A stretch of DNA of 64,000 nucleotides from Microglena sp. YARC (GCA_022414725.1 CM039464.1:31174109-31238108); one strand, 5' to 3'. Shown: positions 21,818 to 32,183, counted from the stretch's first letter. The notes: generated by a model from the letters alone, not told the origin. Program-made: numbers and translations.

Positions 21818-22142
21818 ACAAATTTGTGCAATTTGTGTAAATTGTGTAAATTTGTGTGATTTGTCAACAGGTGGGTACATAGATCTAACCAACTAACTAA
21901 CTAAATATCTAACTGACTGACTTTGGTGTCAACAGGTGGGTACATGGATGTAACCAACCAATTACGTAAAGAACTTAGTAACTGACTTTGGTGTCAACAG
22001 GTGGGTACATGGATGTAACCAACCAATTAACTAAATAACTAAGTAACTTACTTTGGTGTCAACTGGTGGGTACATGGATGTAACCAACCAACTAACTTAA
22101 TAACTAAGTAACTGACTTTGGTGTCAACAGGTGGGTACATGG
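21818..22142. repeat. Minisatellite of duplicated exon-6 3' ends with splice donors
   Basis: Starts with the right copy of the long direct repeat (21818-21887). Units of 64-66 bp follow, each carrying GACTTTGGTGTCAACAG then GTGGGTACATGG, i.e. the last exon-6 bases plus the 5' splice site, and then GTAACCAACCAACTAACTAA. Donor-like junctions fall at about 21871, 21935, 21999, 22064 (mutated) and 22131. The array resumes after LINE-4. Confidence 0.88.
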
Positions 22143-22985
22143 ATACTTAAACAAATGTTGGGTGTTTGCCAATCTACTACATCTAATATTATCATGGAAG
22201 AGCTGGGTAGAACCCCGTTGTGTTTTGCTTGGCTTAAACAAGCTTTGCGCTTCTGGAACAAGACCATACATAAAGAACCTGAGGATCTCATTAGAATGGC
22301 TCTTGAGGAATCTTTTGACTCCAACACTGGCTGGGTTCATGACTTGCGTTGTGCTCTCCACAAGCTAGGATCCAGTAAAAACATCAACATTTTGGAGGCT
22401 GTCGATGTCGAAGGTATTATGTCTGAAGTTTTTGAGTCATGGAGGTTTAAGTACCCAAGTGACACCAATGCAGTTAGAGACATCCCTGATGAGAGAAGGG
22501 TTGGCTTTAAACGCCTCCGATACCAAAAATGGTTCGCAGCCAACAGCAATGATGAGAATGGCTTGATTCCCTTTACATCCGCCTTACATAAGCAGGATCA
22601 GATTCGTTCTATAGCACAGTTTAGAATGGGTTCCCATTGGCTGAACACAGAAAGAATGAGGGTGGTGGATAGAGCACACATCCCTCGCTCAATGAGACAC
22701 TGTCAAATGTGTGGGTTCCAAAAAACTGAGGATGAAATGCATATGTTTGAGTGCCCTTTTTATAATGATATTCGCCTCCGCTACCAGAATCTGTTTACAG
22801 ATATTTATAGGCATGTCCATGAGGATACCGACTTAACCGTATGGAATGTGGAATTCTGCGATTCCACATTCAGAACCTTTATGAATGGAAATGGCACTAA
22901 GTCTTTTTGGAGCAACCTAGCCGACTATCTTTCTACTTGTAGAAGAGCAAGACAGGAAGCCCTGGACTGCTTAGTGGCACCGTAA
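22143..22985 (+). pseudogene. LINE-4 ORF2 C-terminal fragment
   Basis: About 280 codons, open from the truncation point to TAA at 22983-22985. It covers the post-RT C-terminal region (ILKQMLGVCQSTTSNIIMEE) and the zinc knuckle (C-X2-C-X9-H-X3-C in RHCQMCGFQKTEDEMHMFEC). It lacks RT and endonuclease, so it cannot be autonomous. Confidence 0.88.
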
Positions 22986-23256
22986 TTTATTATCCCTTTT
23001 TTTTCTTCTTGAGACTTCTCATTTGTTAGCTTCTTACCTCCGCCACTGTAAGTGGTTGAGATCTGGGTCCTGCTCTAAGGGGTTTAATACCTACGCCACC
23101 AAAACGGTGGTTGGGAGTTTGGTTTGTTTGTCCTCGACACACCCCTGATGTAATGGGGTATTTTGCTTTGTGGGTGCTTTTTCTTTTTGTTTAAAGCACA
23201 GAGTCTCATACACCCTCGCGGTGTCAAGTAGACTTTAACATGTAATGTAATGTAAT
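22143..23256 (+). mobile_element. LINE-4: 5'-truncated LINE inserted in the exon-end minisatellite
   Basis: Sense-strand copy starting within ORF2 (ATACTTAAACAAATGTTGGG) and ending with the 3' UTR and TAATG tail. It lies inside the exon-end minisatellite, which continues with GATGTAACC at 23257. The sequence is close to LINE-1 (both have FQKTEDEM and LRYQNLFTD, where LINE-2 and LINE-3 differ). Confidence 0.92.
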
Positions 23257-23316
23257 GGATGTAACCAACCAACTAACTAAATAACTGACTTTGGTGTCAA
23301 CAGGTGGGTACATGGA
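23257..23316. repeat. Last unit of the exon-end minisatellite
   Basis: The continuation of the 21.8-22.1 kb array after LINE-4, again with GACTTTGGTGTCAACAGGTG. The next sequence, to about 23420, is unique and includes a donor-like CTCCAGGTAATA. Confidence 0.85.
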
Positions 23317-23992
23317 TCAGTACATGGACAAGTTTCCTTATGATTTACTTGTTGGACGTTTTTAACAACCGCTGTATCTGAAGTTCCTTGAACACTATGG
23401 TAACAAACTCCAGGTAATACTGTCTTACAAACAAGGTACCTCCCTATCTAGCTGTCTAGCTGGAAACCTGACGATTGACCGTCTGACTGACCAGCAAAAT
23501 AACTAACTGACCAACAAAAAAAAAAAAAAAAAAAAAAAAAGGCAGGCAAGCAATATGGTATATGGTAGCGCCAAATATCCTTTATGCATGCTTGTGTGAT
23601 CTGCATCTTACGTGGGCCTAGAAAAAAACAGGTTACAACTGTTGGCTGACTGCTGGTGCGGCTGCTGATTTCATTCACCCAATTCCCCCAAAGTCACTCA
23701 GCTCACCCTATGTGTACTATTTTTTACCCCTCATGTTCATGCTGGCAGGATTTGTGTGTTTACCGCTGTCCAGTTGTGACAATTGAAGACGTTAGTTTGT
23801 AAGCCATTAAGTGTTTGTTCTATGATGTACCCATCTCCGTCCACTCAGTCGACTACCCGTGTTTTCCTGGTTTCTTGATGTCCACCTAAAGTGATGTAAA
23901 TTACCTCTCTATTAATACATTAGGAGACCAATCATAAGCACCACTGCCTAATCGTCTACGCCTTACGTTGTCTCTTTCACCTTTTTTTTTAG
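23317..23992. other. Unique intronic stretch with poly-A run
   Basis: Poly-A run at about 23515-23540. One frame after 23310 gives a short peptide (YMDQYMDKFPYDLL) with a TAA. No firm exon. Nothing else recognised. Confidence 0.4.
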
Positions 23993-24294
23993 AAGAGCAA
24001 GACAGGAAGCCCTGGACTGCTTAGTGGCACCGTAATTTATTATCCTTTTTTTCCCCTTGTGACTTCTCATTTGTTAGCTTCTCACCTCCGCCAATGTTAG
24101 TGGTTGAGATCTGGGTCCTGCTCTAGGGGGTAATACCTACGCCACCAAAACGGTGGTTGGGAGTTTGGTTTGTTTGTCCTCGACACACCCCTGATGTAAT
24201 GTTTGTTTTTGCTTTGTGGGTGCTTTTTCTTTTTGTTAAAAGCACAGAGTCTCATACACCCTCGCTGTGTCAAGTAGACTTTAACATGTAATGT
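23993..24294 (+). mobile_element. LINE-5: short LINE 3' end
   Basis: The last about 30 bp of ORF2 (AGAAGAGCAAGACAGGAAGC) plus the 3' UTR, ending AACATGTAATG. It is 5'-truncated, joined to a run of T on the left, and lies 20 bp before the exon 7 acceptor. Confidence 0.88.
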
Positions 24295-24314
24295 TATGCA
24301 CCTGTCTGCTGCAG

Positions 24315-24556
24315 GTCCCCCTCTGCCCGCAAGCGGCTTGGCGTGCCCTACAGGGCAGCCAACACACCCTCTGAGCGCAGCGAGTACGCCCAACCCGACG
24401 TGGCCCTCACCCTCACCATGCTGGCCTACTACTCAGACGGCCTGTCCAGGGAAGAGTTCCATGATGCTCTAAGACACTTGCTTAGGATGGGCAAGATGGG
24501 CCAGAGGGAATACTACAATGCGTGGCTGGCACTGTCCCGCAGTCGAATCTCACCAG
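24315..24556 (+). pseudogene. DUF3638-type gene exon 7 (DUF3645 block)
   Basis: Acceptor CTGCTGCAG. The first base completes the AG left by exon 6, giving the join FGVNR to SPSARKRLGVPYRAANTPS. The exon carries the DUF3645 signature (GVPYRAANTPSERSEYAQP, then DVALTLTMLAYYSDGLS) and ends in phase 1 at SRISP plus G before GTATATATG. The phase match to exon 6 shows the two were neighbours before the transposon pile-up. Confidence 0.9.
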
Positions 24557-25125
24557 GTATATATGTTACAGTTTAGGGGTAGGCAAACTAGGCAAAAGGG
24601 ACTTGCCCAACCGTGATAGGAAGGGCTAAAAAGATAAGGCATTGATGAACTGAAGCCCAAACAATCGTTTTACCGTTTTATAGCCAGAGGGACTACTACA
24701 ACGCGTGGCTGGCACTGTCCCGCAGTCGAATCTCACCAAATATATATGTTAAAGTTCAAGGGTAGGCCAAATAGGCGAAAGGAACTTTCCCAACCATGAT
24801 AGGAAGGGCTAAAAAGAAAAGGCATCGATGAACTCAACCCCAAACAATCGTTTTATCGTTTTACCGTTTTATAGCCAGAGGGACTACTACAACGCGTGGC
24901 TGGCACTGTCCCGCAGTCGAATCTCACCAGGTATATATGTTAGAGTTCAGGGGTAGGCCAAATAGGCAAAAGGGACTTGCCCAACCGTGATAGTAAGGGC
25001 TAACAAGAAATGGCATCGATGAATTCAACCCCAAACAATCGTTTTATCGTTTTACCGTTTTATAGCCAGAGGGACTACTACAATGCGTGGCTGGCACAGT
25101 CCTGCAGTCGAATCTCACCAGGTGC
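24501..25125. repeat. Exon-7 end plus SINE-B, tandem array of four exon copies
   Basis: The last 56 bp of exon 7 (CCAGAGGGACTACTACAA to ATCTCACCAG) occur at 24501, 24684, 24875 and 25066, periods 183, 191 and 191. Between them lie three antisense SINE-B copies, each starting GTATATATG (AATATATATG after the second exon copy) and ending TTTTATAG. Copies 2-4 are flanked by acceptor-like and donor-like dinucleotides but would not keep the frame if spliced in. Confidence 0.9.
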
Positions 25126-26227
25126 TGTTTGGGAATGGGGGGGGGGGGGATTGGGGATGACTTCTGGTTGGCAAATTCTACAAATTGTCAACAAGTGAAC
25201 ATGAGCCACTCGGGACGATGCGGGGCAAATGAGGGATATATGACTACCATGTATGAATATGACTTTCTGCATTTACCGGGATCTGCCGTGATTTTCGACC
25301 GCTCCACGATTTGGTCTGACAACCAAAAACAGGCATTTGGGGGAAACACTTTTTCCAAATGGTTTCTCAATCGTTCATGCCCATACAGTTCTCTCGTGTG
25401 TTCCTTACATGCTCTACCCGCTCTGTATATTTGAAGCTAGTAAGTCTTGCTATAGCTATATGGCTGACCTTGGACAATTACTGCTTCCTACCAATCATCA
25501 AAATGTGTATAGTGTTGTTAGTTCAATACATACCGCACCCTTTCATTCAGCCACCCAAGAAGTCCATCCTGACAAGACGCGTCACTGTTGTTAAAGGCTT
25601 GTGGTAGCTCAAAGCTGAAGCAACCACCCCATTCGATCATTAAAAGGCACCTAGACCAGCTCCCCTTATACTGTACTCATGCTGTTTTGCTTTGCCCTGT
25701 CACCCAAATACTCTTGCTCAAACATGTCACTGCTGCTCTGAAGACCCCTCCCGGATGTTGTGGAGCGGGCTTGTCTTGGGCCTACAATGGTCTGTTGATG
25801 ACAGGGCAATGTAATATAATGTACTGATGTAATGTTAAGAGTCTTGTGGTAGCTCGCTGGTAAAAGAGCCAAAACCATTGTTAAATCCTTCAATAACAGA
25901 AAGGCAAAGCAAGTACAAAAACGCTGAAGTGACCACCCCCTTAACTCTTCAACAAACACCTAGAAAAGCGCCCCTTCCCATTTATTGTGGGGGGAGACCA
26001 GCCTATTACTACGTTTTGGGTGTCTTGTAGAAGCTCAAACCTAAAGGGACCAACCCATAAGCTTCTTCAGGACACCTAGAAATGCTCTCTTTCCCCTTTG
26101 TTCCCAGAGAAAACCAACACTTTATCACATACGTATGTCATGGTTGGGTGAGTCCCTTTAGCCTAATTGGTCTACCCCTGGACTGCAATAAATATGTAGC
26201 ATACGATCACGACCTTCCTTCATTCAG
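25126..26227. other. Intron 7 remainder with repeat fragments
   Basis: G-rich run at 25137-25150. A repeat-C copy at about 25738-25822 (GACCCCTCCCGGATGTTGTG, then CTTGTCTTGGGCC). A SINE-B 3' fragment at about 26130-26195. No exon recognised. Confidence 0.6.
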
Positions 26228-26577
26228 AGGAGTTAGAAAAGATCAATGATGTCGCCAAGCTGGACGACAGCAACCCTCAGCAGGTGGAGGTGCTGTTCAA
26301 GTACTACAGCCACAACATGGCCTGTGTGGACTTCTGGCTCAACTTCATTGTGTTCAAGGAGGAAACCCAACAGTACCCCCAGCGTGTGGCCCACCATTCG
26401 TGGCACATGGCAGACAACCCATCGAATCACACAGTGGGCTTCTCTGTAACCAACGACAACCACCGTCTCCTCCCCCTGCAAGTGCACCAGGCCACCATGG
26501 AGGAGAGAGACCTGAACGCTACCAACGGCAAGATGCTCAATCTGATTCTGGAGAACAAGCGCTACATATCCCTACCT
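26228..26577 (+). pseudogene. DUF3638-type gene exon 8
   Basis: Acceptor TTCATTCAG. Two bases complete the split codon, and the exon ends in phase 0 at CTACCT followed by GTGAGT. It encodes EELEKINDVAKLDD, YYSHNMACVDFWLNFIVFKE, SWHMADNP, then VGFSVTNDNHRLLPLQV and LILENKRYISLP, the family region after the DUF3645 block. 117 open codons with GC-rich third positions. Confidence 0.9.
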
Positions 26578-26694
26578 GTGAGTGGCTGACTGATAGGCAG
26601 TTTTTTTTTGTTTCAGATTTATTTGGGCCAGGTTGAGTAGCTACTTGGGCTACTCAAGCCTGATTGCAGGATAATTGCGTAGCCATCGCATGGA

Positions 26695-26755
26695 GGGTGT
26701 GTGTGTGTGTGTGTGGGTGAGTGGGTGGGTGGGGGGGGGTGGGGGGGGGGGGCAA
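26695..26755. repeat. (GT)n / (GGGT)n / poly-G microsatellite
   Basis: TGTGTGTG followed by GGGTGGGT and long G runs. Intronic. Confidence 0.8.
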
Positions 26756-27357
26756 TGCCAAACCCATGCTTCGCCACACAACAACAGAATGGCGATGCAG
26801 TGGTGATGCGTCGTGAAAGAAAAAACACTGTGTACCCCCTACCCCTAGCCCCTTACCCTCAACCCCCAGGGGGCGGGAGCCATTTTTCCGTCCGACCAAC
26901 CAACCATCCGTCTGACCAAGACAGAGCCTGACATGTCAGCCAACTGTCTTGTAGCTAACTCGCTTCCATTGCCACCTGTCGCTCCGTTGTGAGCACTCTC
27001 CACCAATTTGCAGAGTCGCTTGCGACGCTACATAGACCCATGTACATCCTGTGAGGCACATGCTCTTTAAATTGTTTTCATGGCAAGGGTGACATCACCG
27101 GGTGACATCTAGCCTCAAGCACTGGATAAATAAATAAACATAAATAAATCAAGCCTAGCACTACGCACTCCAACGTGTTTTTTCCTACACCACTATATGC
27201 CTGTTGTTCTCACAAAATGGCTATTTTCGCCAGAATAACGCCTAGATTATGTTTGATGATGATGCCGAAGGATGTGAGCAGTCACCAGTGCACCGAAAAG
27301 AGCATGATCACATTTGTGGTTGAGACACACAAGGGGGTCAGCCAGATAGGCTAATGA

Positions 27358-27361
27358 TAAC

Positions 27362-27436
<75 letters not shown>

Positions 27437-27449
27437 GATGATAATGATG

Positions 27450-27481
<32 letters not shown>

Positions 27482-27486
27482 GATGA
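27358..27486. repeat. (GAT)n microsatellite
   Basis: About 40 GAT units with few interruptions. The frames through it are artefacts. Confidence 0.95.
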
Positions 27487-27669
27487 TTAAATTTGTCCTC
27501 AAAGGAACTTTCCGAACCCCCAAAATAAAGATGAAGTGTAGACTAGCAGGAGGAGCTGATTGTACCAAACCTTGGATGAGCTTGGTCATATTACACTCAT
27601 GATGGTATTTCTCTTGAGTAATTTTTGTTCGTCATACCTGTTGGTATCGCAGCCAGCAACATGCACGCA

Positions 27670-27820
27670 AACATGTCGGCCACCTCTTCTCTCTAACAAA
27701 TCATGTCGGCCACCTCTTCCAAATCATGTCGGCCACCTCATCATGTTGGCCACCTCATTATGCCGGCCACCTCATCATGTCAGCCACCTCTGACCAAATC
27801 ACGTCGGCCACCTCTTCTCT
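27670..27820. repeat. CATGTCGGCCACCTC minisatellite
   Basis: About eight units with the core CATGTCGGCCACCTC and spacers of variable length (TTCTCTCTAACAAAT). Confidence 0.85.
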
Positions 27821-28221
27821 CTAGCAACGAAGATGGCTTGCAGCTGCAAGGAAGCTGCTGGAATATGGTAGTCAAGAGGTCAGATCGGGCACAGTAGGTA
27901 GGGTTTGTGCCTTCACCTGTTTCACACTTCTATGGAAGGGGCATATCCATCTACACAAGGAAAATTAAATTGTTTACAAATACCGCTATTGAATGTTGAA
28001 AGTCGACGTATCCGATCTGTTTCGTGCAATATGTCATCCCAGTCGATCTGTCGCGGGCTGGACATTGTGCCTTATGCACTTGAGCATTTTTGTTATCTTT
28101 GATCCTGCACAGTATTGTTAAATGTGAGCTTGCTCTATCATCTGCGCAGACGAGTGATAAATAATCAATTGGTGGTTGGCCCACCTCACCATACGGTGTA
28201 ACATTTATTTGTGTATTTGTT

Positions 28222-28372
28222 TATTCAATCATTCATTCATTCATTCATTCATTCATTCATTCATTCATTCATTCATTCATTCGTTCATTCATTCATTCAT
28301 TCATTCATTCATTCATTCATTCATTCATTCATTCATTCATTCATTCATTCATTTATTTATTCATTCAATCAA
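28222..28372. repeat. (ATTC)n microsatellite
   Basis: About 36 ATTC units before exon 9. Part of the T-rich tract leading to the acceptor. Confidence 0.95.
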
Positions 28373-28420
28373 ATATTTATTTATTTGTTGATGTATTTAT
28401 GTATTTATTTATCCCTGCAG

Positions 28421-28530
28421 ATTGATGATCACACGAAACTGACCTGGCAGCTGGTTCTGGATACTGCAGTGCAAGAGAGTCACGATGCACTGATCGACTG
28501 TGGGGCTATCCTAGCAGATACCAGCAACCA
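28421..28530 (+). pseudogene. DUF3638-type gene exon 9
   Basis: Acceptor ATCCCTGCAG, donor GTAAGTG, phase 0 to phase 2. It encodes IDDHTKLTWQLVLDTA then ALIDCGAILADTSN. The split CA plus G codon joins it in frame to exon 10. Confidence 0.88.
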
Positions 28531-28853
28531 GTAAGTGATGTTTGTGCATTGCTCTGTGGCATACCAATCAACACTGGACCTACATTGTCAGATAAGATTG
28601 TTAAACAATTGCTTCGCCTGTCTCGGGGCAGCTGCTAGTGCAAAGCAGACTAGTCCGGCAGCTCTCCGATAAATAGCAACTACCAGGCAGATTTCTGCTG
28701 TTTGGATTATGATCTTGCATACTCCTATATCCTCTGCCAGCATCTGTGTGTATATTACAGTCCACGCGGTAGGCCAAATAGGCTTAAGGAACTTGACCAA
28801 GATTTTGTTGGGAACTTACATATACACTCACCTGTGCACTCATGTAATATGTT

Positions 28854-28977
28854 TAGGGGTCGGCGGTATGATATCATATGATTCTGGTGGTCTGACTAGG
28901 TAACTTTGGCCTGGGCCATCATATCAAATGATACCATACTCGTCTTTGGTCAACATCATATGATTTGCCGTTCCCTA
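28854..28977. mobile_element. hAT-type MITE, copy 2
   Basis: 124 bp, TAGGGGTCGGC to GCCGTTCCCTA, with internal ATATCATATG blocks. Perfect 8-bp duplication AATATGTT at 28846-28853 and 28978-28985. Shorter than copies 1 and 3 by an internal deletion. Confidence 0.9.
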
Positions 28978-29147
28978 AATATGTTGCAGTCATGTATGAA
29001 TGATACAGTCGAGAAATTTTCCTGCAGTCGCCTGAAGTCCTAGGTTGGTTCTACTCACATTTGCATGATTTAGTCTTCTTTCAATATGGAAAGGTCCCTT
29101 TTTGACTATTTGAGTACCCCAGGGCCTGACACACTACATTTTAATTG

Positions 29148-29216
29148 CCATAGACAAGCCGTTATTGGCCCAAAACAAGCCTGCTCCACACATCCAGGGG
29201 GGTCTTCCAACCATTC
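29148..29216 (-). repeat. Repeat-C copy
   Basis: Reverse complement of the about 80-bp repeat seen at 25738-25822, 52534-52612 and 60735-60812 (AAGACCCCTCC, GGAGCAGGCTTGT). Class unknown. Confidence 0.7.
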
Positions 29217-29313
29217 GTTACCTGAATGAATGTCATAAGCATTAAACAAAGACACTGTGTACAATTTTCAAATCCGTTTATTCGAACACTGACTTACTTC
29301 CCTTACTCAATAG

Positions 29314-29487
29314 GAACGCGGCAGCCTACTTGCTTCCCAAATTGGATCCTGACCGCTTCAAAGGTGTGGTCTACTTTGACACTTCCCTACACCAGTGGAT
29401 GGCTCTGGAGAGGAGGGGACGGTGTCAGCCACTACAGAGCTCCCCCCTTGCTGAGAGAGACGCCTTTGTGATCTTTGACGATGCAAG
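29314..29487 (+). pseudogene. DUF3638-type gene exon 10
   Basis: Acceptor CTCAATAG, donor AG then GTGAAA. It starts with one base, ends in phase 2, and is open. It encodes NAAAYLLPKLDPDRFKGVVY, FDTSLHQWMALERRGR and AFVIFDDAR. The DDAR plus C join to exon 11 recreates the family's conserved D-x-x-x-C-R-G segment. Confidence 0.9.
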
Positions 29488-29582
29488 GTGAAAGCAGAAT
29501 GCCATTTGAATTAAACTTCTGTTTGTGCTGGCTGATTCCCAGGTGTCTAAACGTTGTACAGATTCTGTTTTCGCTAATATTT

Positions 29583-29700
29583 TATGATGATGATGATGAT
29601 GATGGTGATGATGATAATGATTATGTAGGTAACATTGTCCTGGTGCCCTATTGGACTCCAAATGTGTCCATGGCTTGACGGTGTCGAGGGGGCCTTCTTT
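29583..29700 (+). repeat. Repeat-E copy with GAT head
   Basis: (GAT)n followed by GTCCTGGTGCCCTATTGGAC, TCCAAATGTGTCC and GGCTTGACGG. Similar sequence at 31071-31165 (plus) and at 51544-51650 and 53597-53665 (minus), always next to a GAT/ATC tract. Probably a short interspersed repeat ending in a trinucleotide tail. Confidence 0.65.
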
Positions 29701-30820
29701 AATATGAACAATGTGGGATGACCCCGGGCAAAGAGAAGACAGAAAAATAGTTAAATTGTCCCAGGGTGCTATAAAGCTTTGCATTTTTTTGATGGGACCA
29801 CCACTTAGAAAAGGGACCATTACTTGGCACAACCTGCTATTTAAAAGGGTCCATGCTTCAAAGGGACCATTACTTTGCATAACTTTCTATTTAAAAGGGA
29901 CTGTACTTAAAAGGGGCCATCAACTGTATTTATAAGGGCCCAAACAGGGGGGGAGGAAGAGCCAGGACAGTGCCCCAAAAGTTGGACCCCGGGGTCAGTG
30001 GGGGGGAGGGGGGGTCTTTATTTAAACCTTCAAAAATCTCGAATATAAATAAGAAAACATCTTCTGTACAGACAACCATGGCTAAAACTCTCAGCAAGTT
30101 CGTGGAATAAATGAAATAAATGTGTACACATCTCCAGCCCATCATTAGCCCAAGTCAAGTTGGGTGGTCTCAGTAGAGTGCTGAAAATCAATCAAGATCA
30201 TGACGAGATAGTTAACTGAGCATGGTGCATATCTTTAGAGACGGCAACTTCGGATGAAGTCGACAACCTTGCCTTCTGAGAGTCATTGTGAACCCCTTGA
30301 GCAGTACTATGGAAGACAGGACTGTCGTCCATAAGTACTCCTAGTCCAGCCTCATCCCACATGGTCGTGACCCCTCTATCAAGAATGCATGATGGCAGTG
30401 ACAGAGGACTCGCCTCACCGAGACGCTTTGATTTGAAGATGTCCGAAGTGAAATTTCTTTCAGTAAAAAGTTAGCATACAGATCCGAAAACAAATCGGCC
30501 TTGGGGGGGGGGGGGGGGGGGGGGATAACACATTGGAGTATTGTTAGAACCTGTACCAGGATGTGCGAAGAAGCTATTTTAGTGGCCCCTCCTGGACCAA
30601 AGACGTTTTATTTTTTTAGTCCTGAACTAATTTGTTAATAAGTAATTAAAATATTATAACACTAGCGTGTCATAAATTATTTCATGTATCTAGTAGTCGG
30701 GATTTAGTAAATATTATCCCCGATATTATCATTCCTTTTTTTAAGAACTTGTTACTATAAAACAGTACAAAAGTATAAAATATATATTGTCTCAAATTCC
30801 AAATGACTGGTTGACCACAG
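29701..30820. other. Intron 10 remainder
   Basis: Contains short AAAGGGACCATTACTT-like repeats (29800-29935), G-rich runs (29948-30015 and 30505-30523) and AT-rich sequence before the acceptor. No exon recognised. Confidence 0.5.
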
Positions 30821-31037
30821 GTGTCGTGGAGCAGACATGAAACTTCGCAGCGATGCTGTGGGGCTGCTTACCATCGGACCAGGCATGGTGAAGGACAAGA
30901 TGATGCAGGCAGCTGGTCGGCTGAGGCAGTTGGACAAAGGGCAGGGCTTGTGCTTGGTTGGCACCGCTGACGTGAGCGTGAAGATCAGGGAATTCAACAA
31001 TCTAGGTCCCATCAGCAAGAGCATCTCCTCCTTACAG
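30821..31037 (+). pseudogene. DUF3638-type gene exon 11 (CRG / RLRQL block)
   Basis: Acceptor TTGACCACAG, donor CAG then GTGATG, ending in phase 0. It encodes CRGADMKLRSDAVGLLTIGP, GMVKDKMMQAAGRLRQLDKG and CLVGTADVSVKIREF. This CRG...GRLRQLxKGQ block is the most conserved late part of the family and resembles the position of SF2 helicase motifs V-VI (inference). No stop inside. Confidence 0.92.
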
Positions 31038-31342
31038 GTGATGCTTTACAAGAAGCTAAAGTCTGGAGGTGTTGAAATAATGATGATAATGATAATGGCA
31101 TTTTTCAGGTACTAAACTGGACTCCAAATGTGCCCGCAGCTTGACAGAGTCATGGAGGACCGACAAACATTCTGAACAAAAGAAGAAGAAAATATGTTTT
31201 CTTTCAATCTGTCTATTTGATTTTTTTCTCAAATGGGTGATCGTTGCAATCTGAATGTGCTGCAGTCTGGGGGTGAACAGTAAGTATGGACAGAAGTCTG
31301 CAGGTGGCTGCATTCAATGAAATTATTGATAGTAATACCTGT

Positions 31343-31455
31343 CAACCGCCATGGTAGCTTTGTCCACTAGTAGCAGCCCGCTCTCTACCGCCGCAATACG
31401 GATCTCCCTTAATACCACGCCCCACAAGGCGTTCTCATTACTTTTAATAGGGAAA
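31343..31455 (+). repeat. SINE-A body, 5'-truncated copy
   Basis: Matches the non-tRNA body of the SINE at 5225-5445 on the opposite strand (CAACCGCCATGGTAGCTTTG, then AATACCACGCCCCAC). It lacks the B-box head. Confidence 0.75.
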
Positions 31456-31994
31456 ATCGCAAATAGGGACTAAGCTTGCGGTGGCTTGACACTCCAGGCA
31501 AATGTTAGCTGTGGCAAGTTCTGTTCTGGGTAGTGTATGCGAAGCATGGTAGCAGCAGTGTTTATTTTCAGCATTTTGGGGGAAGCCCCCCCTTCTGGGG
31601 GGCGGGAGCCCCCAAGGTCACCGCGTTGCCCGTCTGACCACAAGAAACAAGTAACAAGTAACCCTGACCCTAACTGTCTTGTAGACCCTGACTTCGACCT
31701 GCTGCACTCGATTATATTGCCACCTGTCGCTCCGCTAGCCAACACTCTCCCCCAATTTTCCGCGTCTCTTGCTTAGGACTTGTTCACTCAATAGTCCCTT
31801 CGGATAGTCAATAATCATCTTGATCAGTTGAAGATGTTTTTTTGTTTTTAATTGTGAAAGGAATTATACCCCAGGAGATGGGTCTGCCGACACAAACCAG
31901 CATCGCCGAGGATTTGTAGGGGGTATCTATTGTCTCACTAAGGATAATACCAGGCCAAGGACACTGTCGAGAAGAACCTTGCATCCATGTGCAG

Positions 31995-32183
31995 GTGTTG
32001 GAGTGGGTGATGCACAACACAGTGCAGGCTACCATCCTTGGGGTTCCAGAGTGGGCCCACCAAGGACTGCACTTCATACGCACCACGAGACGACCTGACC
32101 ACTTGCTGCAGCCTGAGGTGCTAGAACTGGACAAGCTGTATGCTGACGCGAGGGCAGTGCAGGACCTCAGCTCCCTGGTTCAG
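31995..32183 (+). pseudogene. DUF3638-type gene exon 12
   Basis: 63 codons, phase 0 to 0, acceptor ATGTGCAG, donor CAG then GTGTGTG. It encodes VLEWVMHNTVQATILGVPEW, AHQGLHFIRTTRRP and LDKLYADARAVQDL. The WAHQG element matches the family's conserved W-x-QG. Confidence 0.9.

Noticed and set aside
21472..22142. CRISPR-like array
   Set aside because: Direct tandem repeats without unique equal-length spacers, in eukaryotic sequence; the units are a satellite and exon-end duplications.
23310..23412. Exon reading YMDQYMDKFPYDLLVGRF
   Set aside because: It starts at the duplicated exon-6 donor, which is better explained as a 5' splice site, contains a TAA, and exon 6 to exon 7 already joins in phase without it.
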